This document shows positions 46,509-57,474 of a DNA stretch of 64,000 nucleotides, in pieces. Numbering within the stretch: the first letter of the stretch is position 1; each line of letters starts with the position of its first letter. The notes below the pieces were generated by a model. That model did no database searches and was not told the origin of the DNA. It worked only from the letters and a program-made list of their open reading frames with translations. The translations under genes were made by a program, and so were the position numbers. The stretch comes from Gigaspora rosea (lineage: Eukaryota > Glomeromycota > Glomeromycetes > Diversisporales > Gigasporaceae): contig QKWP01000647.1 in NCBI GenBank assembly GCA_003550325.1, positions 17,116 through 81,115 of the forward strand, written 5' to 3'.

Positions 46509-46659
46509 GGGGAGTAACAAAAATCAGGTGATTTTTTAGGGGGGAGGGGGGTAAAAAAAGTTAAAATTATATATAAGAACCTGACTATTTATATATTAAG
46601 GAAGAAAGAGGGGGGTAGGCCTCTGATAAAAAATAATCAGGTGATTAATGACACTGCCC
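46509..46659. mobile_element. PIF/Harbinger-like MITE (GGGCAGTG family), reverse
   Basis: Reverse orientation of 8847-8997, TTA on both sides (46506-46508, 46660-46662). Confidence 0.9.
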
Positions 46660-47094
46660 TTATTATATTTATTGTTTTAAAATAATTTTATTTTTTTTAA
46701 TATAAAATCTTTATTTTAACTTTTTTTAACTTATTTTTTTTTAATATTAAATTATTTTTTAAAAAATTTTATTTATATTTTCTTATTATTAATAACATTA
46801 TATATATTATTATTATTTAAATTATTTTTAAAAAAAAACTTTTTTTTAAATTACTATTATTTTTTTAATTATTATCAATTAATTTCTATTAAAAAAATTA
46901 TCTTTTTAAAATTATTTATTTATTTTACTATATTTATATCCACCATACCAAATTTAATCTAACTACTATGCTATCTTAAATCAACTATTATATTGTATTT
47001 TAAGTTTATTATAACTATTGTACTATATTTGAATTTACTATTGTTTCTTCAAGTTAGCAATTGATTCATTATACTGAATTTATATCTTATGAAT

Positions 47095-48110
47095 CATAAA
47101 ATGACATGTCATTTTAGAATCGGTATCCATTTACCAATTAAAAAAAAAATAAGTGAAAAAAATTTTAGAAATAATAATAATAAAGTAAAAAAAAGTAAAT
47201 CAATAAATAAAACAAATAAAAATGAATTAATATATATTCATCTAAAGATTAAATGCTAATTAAATTTTCATACATTTCATCAATCCTGGCTATACATGAG
47301 GACGAAATTATTTTGGGTTCTAAAACCTGAAATTAAAATTTGAAAATGAAATTGTTTTTGACCTATTTTATTTAAAAAACGAAATTATTTAATACTTTTT
47401 TTGAATAGACGAAATTATAAAAATCATAACTATATAAATTTTATTTGCTCTTCCTTATAAAAAATTTTAATTTTCTCTAATGAAGACGAAATAGGCCTTT
47501 TTCAAAAATTAATTTCGGTGGTATTACTAATCCTAACGTAGAAGATATCCATATTTGTTTTTTAGCCATCTGCTATAGCAAGAATCTAATTAGATGTCTT
47601 GTCTACCCAAATGTAATAAGATAATTACTACTATACAATTTTAAAAAAAAATAAAAATTTACCTTTTAATCGTGTTATTTTAGAATCGGTGTCCATTTAC
47701 TAATTCAAAAAAAAAACAAGCAAAAAATATTAGAAATAATAATAATAATAATAATAATAAAGTAAAAAAAAAAGTGAATAAAAATGAATTAATATATACT
47801 CGCCTAAAGATAAATGCTAACTAAATTTTTATATGTTTCATCAATCCCTCATAAAAGACATCCACATTTGTTTTTCAGCTTTCTGGTTGAATGTTTTGTC
47901 TAATCCGAATCTAATAAGATAGTTACTACAATTTTTTTTTAAAAAAAAAAACAACCAAAAATTTATATTAAATAGTGTCATTTTAGATCGAATAACAATG
48001 CAATTCTAAATAAAAAAAGCAGTTCAAATATTAGAAAGAAATTGTCATATATTATTATTATTCAATTATTAAACAAATAAACCTTTACGTATTCGTTAGC
48101 CACTATCTTA
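47095..48110. repeat. Two to three decayed direct repeats, about 340 bp
   Basis: The block GTCATTTTAGAATCGGTATC...AATAATAATAAAGTAAAAAA...AATGAATTAATATAT...CATCAATCC starts near 47105 and again near 47685. A weaker third copy starts near 47985. The first copy is interrupted by the MITE at 47292-47529. Confidence 0.65.
47292..47529. mobile_element. ATACATGAGGACGAAA MITE, copy 3
   Basis: 238 bp, same ends as the copies at 12231 and 30926. The flanks ATCCTGGCT and ATCCTAACG fit a partly decayed 9-bp TSD. Confidence 0.75.
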
Positions 48111-48437
48111 AAAATTAAGATTAGTCAGTAAATCTTTGCTTTGAGCAATTCCTATCTGGTAACATGTTTCCAAAATTTTTTTTTATCCATCTGTAAATCA
48201 TCTTGCTTAATAAATGCTGTATCACACTAATTTCTGATCTTGTTATATATACATATGTACAGTACGTTATTATAATTATCTAACAGTAATAATAAATTCA
48301 AAACTTTTTTTAAGACAGCATCGAAACCGTTCATCAATTTTAAATAGCTGCTCTGCAGTTTCATAAAATTTAGTTGACTTATCAGTAATAACAATTGTTA
48401 TAGTTTTTTGATCCAGTGACAACACTATGGTTATATG

Positions 48438-49469
48438 TAGAGATGGGCACTTTTGCATGATTGCATGGCTGCATGCATATTGCATAAATGCTGCATGCTG
48501 CATGAAATTTTTTAAAATGTTGCATTTTGCCCATAACAAATTTCATATAACAAATAATATATAAAGTGCACTTAAGATAAAAACTAATCTAAGACTAGTG
48601 CTCCATCAAAAAATTCAAATTTAAGCATCTTTTTTCCAAATGTTAAATAAAATAAAAACAATTCTGCTGATTTAATATATTTTTAGGCGCTAAACATGTG
48701 TACTTAGTGCATTAAGTTAGAATTAATTAGTAAAATTTTTGAATAATAAGAGTTTATAGAATTTTATTGATAAAATTCTATAAACTCTTATGATTAACAA
48801 AATTTTACTAATTAGAGAAATGCAGTAAATTACGTGATTAGAGTTTACATAGGTTCTGACTCACCTAGTGATAGGACTATTGACCAATCAAATTATATAA
48901 TATTTAAAAAAACTCAAAACCATCTTTGATCTGAAAATAAGCTACCCATAATCAACAAAAGTTACTACATAGTAAAGTCTAAATTTTACTAAGTAAATTG
49001 ATTAAAATCACTTAAGTAAACTTATTCAGCAGGTCAAAATACACTTACTATAAAATTTTTATAAGTATTGGAGAATTTTTTATTAATTGACTTTTGATTT
49101 TTACATTCGACAGAAAAATTAAAATTATTTAAAAATTATATTCACCCACAATCGACAAAAGTCACTACATAGGTAAGTCTAAATTTTACTAAGCAAATCG
49201 ATTAAAATCGCTTAAGTAAACTTATTCAGCAGATCAAAATACACTTACTACAAAATTTTCATAAGTATTGGAAAACTTTTTGTTAATTGACTAATTAAAA
49301 TTTTTTAAAAATAAAATTTTTTAAAAAAATATATTCAGCAAACATAATTAAAAGTTAAATAATAAAAAAAAATTTTTTGTATAGATGCAAGTTGCATTAA
49401 TGCTTGCATGCTGCATGAATGCCGCATTTGCATGAAATTTTTTAAAATGCTGCATTTTGCCCATCTCTA
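48438..49469. mobile_element. hAT-like element, TAGAGATGGGCA ends, 1.03 kb
   Basis: TAGAGATGGGCACTTTTGCA at the left and its inverse TAGAGATGGGCAAAATGCAG at the right. A perfect 8-bp TSD GTTATATG lies at 48430-48437 and 49470-49477. Dense TGCATG / GCATGC subterminal repeats lie in both ends. The interior has a direct repeat of about 190 bp (48955-49120 and 49145-49290) and a decayed AAGTTTACTTAGTGC hairpin. No transposase. Confidence 0.88.
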
Positions 49470-49586
49470 GTTATATGTTATTCTCACTGATAAAAAAAAT
49501 CCAAACGCTACTTTATAAACAATAATAATAATAATAAAGCAAAACCTTTTCATAAAACAAAATAATAAATCATAGGTGTGGTGACT

Positions 49587-49639
49587 TAGAGAAGTTGGTA
49601 AGTTGTCACCCCCAAGTGGCAGGTCTAGAGTTCAAATCC
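49587..49639 (+). promoter_or_regulatory. Internal Pol III promoter-like A and B boxes
   Basis: The A box matches TRGYNNARNNGG at 11 of 12 positions; the B box matches GGTTCGANTCC at about 9 of 11. The start-to-start distance is 42 bases. This would place transcription start near 49573, which agrees with the TSD boundary. Confidence 0.6.
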
Positions 49640-50526
49640 CACTGGCGATGCTTTTGAAAAATAAGACCTGTGTTCCGGTAACCGTTTCCTGTCGATCGGT
49701 TGGGTACATTACCTGTAGTCCTTGGTAACCATCTCGAATGGGAGCTTTTGGGCGAAGTTGTACCTCGTGATACAGATAAATCCAAGAAACCAGGGAAACA
49801 GAAACCCATTTGGCAAGATCTGAGTAAGGAGGTAGCAAAGATCTTTGATGGTGCTACCAAAACTGGAATATTGGACTGGAGCCAAAGAACTGGACATCGA
49901 CCTCAGGGACAAGATCTACCAACCTGGTCGCCGGATTGGGTACCAGAGAAAAAGGACCTATGTTATAGAAGTAGTACCAGGGGGAAAAAAACTATAATGG
50001 CATCTAATGCCAGGTAGATCAACCCTTCCAGGCCAACTGGATTGGAAGTCTGGGATGTATCTGTGAAAGACCGATAGGAAAGTGATGGACGGTACTGGGG
50101 TTGGAGCAAACCTTACAAGGGCAAAAGTAGATAATAGTAGCGGTTAGGTATCGTCTGACTGCAAATTGCTTGCCTTGGTGAGTGCGTAAGTTACCGAAGT
50201 GTAGGTAATACCTGTGTGGGACAGGGACTGTTCTACCAAGTGTACCGTGAGGATAAATTAGTCCTAAGGGGATATAGTTAGCATCCGGAACTGTCTTCGA
50301 CTAACTAACGTATCGGAGGGCTGTACCGGTAATAACAAGTAGGATTGACATGTGAAGCTTGGACCAGAGAGTTTAAATAGGCAATCTTCTAGTTGGGTTG
50401 TAGGTATGGCAACTAGTGTAGAACCTTCGAGCGGACTACTTCAATTAGACAACCAAAAGTTGTACGTGTGACTAGTTGTACTTTCATTCAATGTAACAAT
50501 TGTGGGGCTGCCCAAAGAGGCGCCCT

Positions 50527-50707
50527 AGGACCCCGAAGAATTCTGATACAACTCAGATTTGAGTTTGTATAATATCAGCCAAATAGGCATATAAAATAGG
50601 TCAAAATTTAAAAAAATTTACTATAAAAATGCAATGTTTGATGAATTTCTATGCATAATTTCCTTTTTTAGTAACCTCTGAGTTTTATCAGAGTTCTTCG
50701 GGGTCCT
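50527..50707. mobile_element. AGGACCC-family MITE, 181 bp, inside retroposon
   Basis: The opposite orientation of 36458-36639, with ends AGGACCCCGAAGAATTCTGA and AGGACCCCGAAGAACTCTGA. The flanks GGCGCCCT and GGCATCCT fit a decayed 8-bp TSD. Confidence 0.85.
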
Positions 50708-50939
50708 GGCATCCTTGATCCACGATCCACAGGCTTGATTAAATAAACTCTCACCCAAAGCGGGAACTTTGATATAAAAAAAAAAACCCAAAATAATAAA
50801 TCAAATAAATTGAATAAAATACAAACACGTATCTATAATTTTTGCATTAACCATACAAAACATTTTGAGCATAACGAATTCAGGTTTTGTACATGTGTTA
50901 GATTTCGCTTGGTTTGGCATCTATTAAATTTCTAATAGA

Positions 50940-51560
50940 TTCGTTTCCTTAAATTTTTGCTTGTGATTTGGAGAAAGCTCTCAAGAATTTCAAAAATACA
51001 GAAAATAATGATCCAGTAATAGCAAACTATACAATTAAAAGTGAAAAAAATGCAGTTCAAAAAATAAAAATAAACCTACCAAATTTTCTTGAAAATCTGT
51101 TAAATGACACTATCAATGTTAAGGTAGAGATTAATAAAAAAAATATATCCAAGTTATTTGTTTTCCTATTTCAACCTCTATAAAAATTATTTGGAGCATT
51201 TTCTTAATAATTAAATTAGGGTTTAAGGTGTTTTGATAATAAAAGATTATAAGTGGATGTTGGTAGAGTTTATATTTTTAAATCGAGGTCTAGAGTTCAA
51301 GGCATAGCTTTAGTTTAAAGACATGCAAATTAAAGCATTTTCTGGAAAAGAGATGAAGCTTTTGATTCAAAAACCTTATTAGGATATTTTGCAATCATAT
51401 CAGCTGTCTTTGTTTGTCTTTGTCATCAAGAAGTTAAAGGCAATTATTTGAAAGTTTTTAAAAAAACTTTGCTTTGAAAATTGTTTAGTTGGAACTCTGA
51501 AATACAGAAATATATTGTAAAATATTTCTTTTTTTTTAACAAAATTAATGCTCAAATTTC
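50940..51560 (+). pseudogene. Coding-like fragments of unknown family
   Basis: The frame 50968-51183 (EKALKNFKNTENNDPVIANY...INLPNFLENLLND) and an ATG-less stretch near 51345-51460 (FWKRDEAFDSKTLLGYFAII...QEVKGNYLKVFKKTLL) have protein-like composition. They are separated by stops. A TCTAGAGTTCAAG string near 51290 resembles the B box of the retroposon. I do not recognise the family. Confidence 0.3.
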
Positions 51561-51672
51561 CAAGATTATAGCAATGTTTAAGAACTCAGTTTCTTATTAC
51601 ATACATACATGTACATTGTAAAAGCGGATTTTGGGTTTCTAAGCCTTTAGAATTAAATCGCGCAAGCTATAA

Positions 51673-51832
51673 GGGTGGTAACATATATTACGTAATATAA
51701 TTTTACTATACTCCTTACTCCCCTCCCCCTACATAAGAGAAATTTGATTGGCTATTATGAACTTCTATATTTAATGTAAAATTTCAGAGACCCCCTCCCC
51801 CCTAAAATATTATGTAATATCTGTCACCACCC
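51673..51832. mobile_element. PIF/Harbinger-like MITE (GGGTGGTGACATATATTACG family), copy 2
   Basis: GGGTGGTAACATATATTACG and its inverse, flanked by TAA (51670-51672, 51833-51835). An AAATTTGATTGGCTATTATG core is present. Confidence 0.9.
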
Positions 51833-51854
51833 TAATGCTACTAAACTACTTTTT

Positions 51855-52930
51855 TGGGTTTAAAATTAGATAATATTCTTTCAACTTTTGTAAGTATTCA
51901 AGAAGTAGCAATTGCACAATCTGCACTAGAAACAGGTAATTTTAAAATATAAATATAAAAATTTTATAAAAAAAATTTTTGTAAATGTAAAAAAGCTAAT
52001 GTACCATATAGTAGTAGTAAAAATAATATAAAAATATTAGATAATATCAGATAATATTAGTAATATTTATTAGTAATTTACAATAAAAAATTCTTTCTAA
52101 AACTACATAAATTCTAAAATAGCACACTTGTTAAAATAATTTAGAATATATCTGATATTAAATTTAGATTTAATTAATTTTGAATTCTTTAGCAACTTGA
52201 ACAAGATTTGAAATTCTATTATAACTTACGTTGATTTGGAATCTATTTAAATAAATTCTAAATTTATCATAATTCCATTCCAACGTACAACATATATAAA
52301 GGTTAATAGACAGTATAGAAGCAGACTTATTTACGTCACTAGTTACGTCTCAATTGTGCTTTATTTTATAAACGATTTTTTATATAGGACGTAGCTAAAT
52401 GATGTCATAAGTCTGCATCTATAATAGACAGTCACTCACTTCCTTGAAAAATTTCACCGACAATCATTTCTCCAACATTTTCATTTCCCCGACAACAATT
52501 CCCGACATCATTTCCCCGGGAAATAAAGTATCGAAGAAATTAAGGTGAAGTAAGTCGCAAAAGGCTTGTGGTTTACTGCGAGTCGCTTCTGGTTGCAGAT
52601 TTAGAGCAAATCAGTTATGATGATATTTTAATATATATAATAAAATCATTATTGTATTTTGTTTTATAATAAATTACTATAAAATAATAATGTAAAAAGT
52701 TTGTGTTTTTATTTTTTTCAAATCATATTAAAGTAACATTACGGGTTCAAAGCGAATTTCATTAGACAGCCGAGTATTAGAATTTGAGGATTTTGTAAAG
52801 GATAGTAAGAAGCTAATATACCGATTTCGTCACTGTAGTGTTGACTATAATATTCGGTCAACAATAATTTCACATATTGAATCTCTTGAATCAAGAATCG
52901 TTAAAAATGGTGAATATTTTATACTTTAAC
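51855..52930 (+). pseudogene. Two exon-like fragments without a start
   Basis: Bases 51866-51934 read LDNILSTFVSIQEVAIAQSA then LETG, and stop at a GTAATT donor-like site. Bases 52745-52929 read GSKRISLDSRVLEFEDFVKD...YNIRSTIISHIESLESRIVK and end in TAA. Both look like protein code, but no shared gene model could be built. Confidence 0.3.
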
Positions 52931-53450
52931 GGTTCAAGCAAATAATATTTTATACTTTAACGGTCCAAACAATTACTATTATAAACTATTTGCATGTAAA
53001 AAAAAAAAAAAAACAAAAATTTTAAGAGCAACTTTTTTTTTAAAAAAAAAAAAGTCAAATTTTTTACTAGACAAATTTTTATATAAATAGATCAACGTGA
53101 TAAATTCGTACATTATTATTAATTAGCAGTAAATCAAATAATTTGCACAGGTCCCTGATGTCAGGGAAGTTTCTTCGGCGAAAGGAGTACCATCAAAAAT
53201 TTGTCTGTCCCGTGATCATCGGGCCAATCTGACCAAATCCTAAGCTCGGAAAAATACCTAAGACAAAAAAAGTTGATATAACTGATTTGTCTTAAGTATT
53301 TTTCCGAGCCTACGGTTTGGTCCGATTGGCCCGATGATCACGGGACCGACAAATTTTTGCGCCATCACTATGGTACTCTCGGGGAAAGTGGTTATCGGGG
53401 AAGTACTATATTGTCGGGGAAAAGATTGTCGGTAAATAAATGTCGGGAAG
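52432..53450. repeat. CCCCGACA-motif region with 194-bp hairpin
   Basis: TTTCCCCGACA-type motifs occur several times at 52450-52530 and inverted at 53385-53450, suggesting decayed terminal arms. Between them is a strong hairpin (53185-53378) with GAGTACCATCAAAAATTTGT ends and CCCGTGATCATCGGGCCAAT in both arms. Confidence 0.5.
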
Positions 53451-53577
53451 GTGATATACCTTTTAAATATAATAACTGACTATCCAAATTATCCAAATTA
53501 TCCAAATTATCCAAAATTATCCAAATATAACAACATTAACCTTTTTAGCCAAATTTTCTATATATATTATTCGGGGT
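53451..53577. repeat. Decayed AGGACCC-family right end with ATCCAAATT microsatellite
   Basis: TTTTAAATATAA...TATATTATTCGGGGTAC resembles the right ends at 1614 and 19124, but the terminal TCCT is changed. A tandem TATCCAAAT run lies at 53480-53525. The matching left end may lie near 52280 (CATATATAAAGGTTA), which is uncertain. Confidence 0.45.
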
Positions 53578-54099
53578 ACTGTTTTTTTTATTACGTATTA
53601 AGAAATGTAAAAGGCAAATATATACTAATATATACTATGTAGCAGGGAATAATACATTATTTCTCCGTTTTTATTATTAATTATTAAATTATTAATTATT
53701 AATTGCCGGTCGGAGGCTATTTCCTAAATGAGTTAAAATGAGGTCATTAACGTAAATCCACCATAAAAAGCAATTAATAAAACGGGGAATAAATAGTACT
53801 TGGCCCCCAGAGAATAAGATGATGCTTAGTACAGTAGTACGACATGTCATTGTCGAATAAACCCTAGAAGGCTATAATTATCTAATTTGTTGGCTTCATA
53901 TTAAATAAAAATCATTATGATATTCTTAATTAAAATATATTTTATAAAATATATTTATATAAAAGATATTTATATAAAAGATATTTTGTAGTTCATTTTG
54001 TAAGCTATTTTAAGGATCAAAATCAACTAAAGTTGATTTTAGATCTGAATTCTTTAATGTGGATTCAAATACACAATGTCAAATTAACATACAGTATTA

Positions 54100-54236
54100 G
54101 GGAGATTCATAATTAAAACCTGAGAATCTTATTTTATTTTTCCGATTTATAATTCAACATAGTAAAAAATACTATTTTAAAAAAGTCCTACTTATTTTCA
54201 AAATACGTCACTTATTTGTTAATTATGAAACCCCCT
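54100..54236. mobile_element. MITE with GGGAGATTCATAATTAA ends
   Basis: GGGAGATTCATAATTAAAAC and the inverse of GTTAATTATGAAACCCCC. A second, more decayed copy is at about 55315-55475 (CTTATTTTATTTTTCCGATT and CTTATTTTCAAAATACG shared). Confidence 0.6.
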
Positions 54237-54859
54237 ATTTTCATACATTATTGATATTAGAGTTATCATCATGTAAAAGATAATAAAGATTTAGTACTGT
54301 AGCTATACCTAAATAAGAAATATCTCATATCGAATTTCAGAAATATAATTTTAATTTAATTTATATATCATTTTTTTAATAATCAATTTATTGGTTTACC
54401 ACTAGAATACCCTCGCATCAGATGATGATATCATCTTCGCATAAATTGCACCAAAAAAATTTTCATACTGCATTTTCCACGAAATGAATTAATTAACGAA
54501 ATTTTAGCGATCCAATGAACCTTCACAAAGTCATCACACTTTTCACATAAAATCATACGTTATTTGAAAATGCATGCTAAGTCTATCTCGCCAAGGAACA
54601 TCACCATTTCATTGCATTTTCAAGTAAAAAAAGGTAAGTATATAAATAAAGAAAAAAAAATTAATAATTATAACAGATAGCGATAGTCGGTTTAAAAATT
54701 TTTAGAAAAAAAAAATGTTAGGATGATCATTTCGTACTTGATATATGCAAAATATATGATGAATTGATCTAAACGATTTTAGTCCAATTTAATAAAAATT
54801 TTGTGTATCTAATGTAGGATTACTTATGTCTTAAGATGGTTAGAGACGCAAAATGGCTC

Positions 54860-55030
54860 TACCGGCTTGTGTAATACAGTAATACAGTAATAACAGATAT
54901 TATAATAATAATAATAGTAAATACGTGTAATAATAATAGTAATAATAATAATAATAGTAGTAATAATAATAATAAAATAATAATAATAATAAAATAATAA
55001 TAATAATAAAATAATAATAATTAATTGATA
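54860..55030. repeat. (TAA)n microsatellite
   Basis: Long imperfect TAATAATAATAG run between GGCTCTACCGGCTTG and GAGCCGACGAGACGGCTT, which are loosely inverted. Confidence 0.8.
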
Positions 55031-55560
55031 GAGCCGACGAGACGGCTTACATTCCTAAAGATGGTTAATAAAGTATAATACCAAATACAGAAATAAAAAA
55101 TAAATTTGGTTCTCGTCACTTGACCAGGTTATTACATATGTATTATTCTTTGATGTAAATAAACATTTAACTATAATAAAATGCCTATCCTACGTATGTA
55201 CTGTACGTGTACATTATCAATTATCAATTATCAATTATGTAATGTTAAATTATTTAAATACATTATGATAGATTTACTATACTATGCGACATCGAAGATA
55301 TAATAATATCTTTTAAATTTGAGAAATCTTATTTTATTTTTCCGATTACGTACAATATAATTCAACATATTAACATATTATAATAAAAAAAAAATACTAT
55401 TTTAAAAAATTTTACGAATCAGGTATGTACTTATTTTCAAAATACGCCACTTATTTGTTAAATTTGAAGCCCCTTATTTGGATTAATTTTTCTAATTGTA
55501 TCTAGTGTTAAAAAGCATGTGATGATATAATTTCCATTTTTTCACGTATATGTTGCACTC

Positions 55561-55778
55561 AGGATTGGAATTGTCCCAATTCAGAATTGGAACGGTCCTG
55601 GATGAGAATTTTTATAATTTTGACTCGAATTACGCTAACTAAAATCAAAATTGTTTTCATTCTAAACCCTAATTCTAACCTTATCACTAACTCTAAAGTC
55701 ATAATTCAGCCAAAATAATTTACAAAATTCCCATCTGGGGCAACCTAATTCTGAATCGGGACGATTCTAATTCGGATA
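55561..55778. mobile_element. MITE with imperfect AGGATTGGAATTGTCCCAAT ends
   Basis: The right end inverted is ATCCGAATTAGAATCGTCCC. Both arms continue to CAGAATT(G/A)GG and ATG(A/G)GAATTTT. The TSD is not resolved. Confidence 0.6.
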
Positions 55779-55895
55779 CTACATATATATCAAGTTAAGG
55801 CCGTTGGAAATTGAAACTTTGTTTAACGTTATCCCCCCTCCATCTCCTGAGCTTCCCCCTCAAAAATTAAACAAATAGAAATGAAAGTTTGATCG

Positions 55896-56055
55896 ATATG
55901 AGTGTTGCCAAGGGAAAAGGCCATTCGGACTTTCAATTATATTTTGTATATAGTTAACCGTCTATTTAAGATGATAAATTTTCCATAGACGGCTAACTGT
56001 ACACAAAAATATAATTGAAAGTCCAAACGTCTTTTTCCTTTGGCAACACTCATAT
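55896..56055. mobile_element. 160-bp hairpin MITE, ATATGAGTGTTGCC ends
   Basis: Near-perfect inverted arms (GAGTGTTGCCAAGGGAAAAG; ACTTTCAATTATATTTTGTA) with a short loop. GAGTGTTGCC resembles the CAGTGTTG hAT ends, so a hAT origin is plausible. Confidence 0.75.
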
Positions 56056-56249
56056 GATAGCTAGCATAACAGTCGGGATTTTTCGGCTTACGTCCGGGAG
56101 TTCTCGGTACGAAGTTTCAATTTCAAACTTGCCTAAGTATACAGTATACGTATTCAAACAAACAGTTATAACAGTATTATAGTCAGTGTTAGTTCGATTT
56201 TATCTGTAAGAATTAACTTCGTACGCGATATTTTTTTTGTGGCTTAGAA

Positions 56250-56344
56250 TAGAGATGCGTAGAATCTACTGTATCTCGGCTTATGCCGTAACTAGTTACG
56301 ACATAGTTACGGCATAAGCCGTAATAATTTCTACTGCGCCTCTA
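56250..56344. mobile_element. 95-bp hAT-like MITE, TAGAGATGCG ends
   Basis: Ends TAGAGATGCGTAGAA and inverse TAGAGGCGCAGTAGAA, with an inner hairpin GGCTTATGCCGTAACTA. A perfect 8-bp TSD GCTTAGAA lies at 56242-56249 and 56345-56352. Confidence 0.88.
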
Positions 56345-56352
56345 GCTTAGAA

Positions 56353-57474
56353 TGAGTTTTTTGTAAATCATCTAGAAGATCAGTTGGTTGGACCTTGATC
56401 GTATGCTCGGCGAAACATAAAAATAAGATGAAACGTGAACTCCAAAGTTTCAGATTATTTTGCAATAGAATTTTCTTTGTAACATGGGATTTTCGATTAG
56501 AGTATGTAGGTTATTTACCAAACTTAATCTCTAACAGACCTGATCATCCGCAAATAAAATTAAGCAATATGGTGGGGTATTGATCTACATGAAATCTTCA
56601 GATCAATAATCACATGTTTTAGAAAATGTCACCAAAGAGGTTTATTTATTAAAGTTTATTTCACTTTTATATGTAAATCATGTCAACTTGTAATTGACGC
56701 GATAACCGTGCTATTACAAATAAGATCACTTAATGTAACACTAATCTGGTCGATCTTAATAAAAATCTAAAAAATTTGCGTTATTCTTTTGTTAAAGTGT
56801 TTGGTATCACAATCATTCACCACTCGTTTAAATCACGTGATTTGAAATGTAATAGCTTGTCCTATGTGTAAAAAAAACCAAGACAACGTGTAGAAGGCAA
56901 TAAAAAAATAATTAATTAATAATAAATAAAATAAAAAAATAAAAAAATAAAAAATAAAAAAATAAAAAATAAAAAAAAAAATAAATAAATAAAAAATAAA
57001 TAAAAAATAAAANAAAATAAAAAAAAATAAAAAATAAAAAAAAAATTAAATAAATTAAATAAAAATACAGTAATAAAAATAAAAAAAAAACGAGAGTATC
57101 TAGGTCAGTCGGCCAAGATCTTTCGTAAAAGAATAGAAAAAAATCCTGGCTAACCAAGAACTTCTGTAAAAGAACATAATAAAAGTCCAGAGACTTGCCG
57201 TTATTTTACATATACTAAAATACACAATATTTGTCATTGTCAAAAAATGAAGTATATTAAGATTTTGTTTACTTTTATTGATTTTTAATAAAGAATATTT
57301 TCCAAATATTCCAAAATTATTACAGTATTACAGTATTATGTAAAAACTTTTTGTTTTTGTTTTGTTTTTTTTTTCCTACGCTATACTAAGTAAATTAATT
57401 ATTAATAAAATATTATATTGTAAAATATTATGTACAATTAAGATAATTAAGATCTAATATAGTATTATTAGAAA
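56353..57474. other. Intergenic DNA between MITE and HMG gene
   Basis: A 62-codon frame (56395-56583) has no recognisable features. Bases 56905-57090 are an AAAATAAA low-complexity run with one N (57013). No gene is supported. Confidence 0.45.

Larger units (their letters stand above)
49573..50789 (+). mobile_element. tRNA-headed retroposon (SINE-like), about 1.03 kb net
   Basis: A perfect 14-bp TSD AAAATAATAAATCA lies at 49559-49572 and 50790-50803, and the 3' end has an A-run before CCC. These are hallmarks of target-primed reverse transcription. The head has an RNA polymerase III A-box-like TAGAGAAGTTGG (49587-49598) and a B-box-like AGTTCAAATCC (49629-49639) at tRNA spacing. It is clearly more GC-rich than its neighbours and unusually long for a SINE. 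A 105-codon frame (49700-50017) exists, but I see no known domain. It is interrupted by the MITE at 50527-50707. Confidence 0.75.

Noticed and set aside
49573-49645. A functional tRNA gene
   Set aside because: A- and B-box-like motifs are present, but I could not form a good acceptor stem, and the sequence continues into a 1-kb poly(A)-tailed body with its own TSD.
56912-57157. Minus-strand Phe/Leu/Tyr-rich 81-codon frame
   Set aside because: Translation of an AAAATAAA low-complexity run with an N in it.
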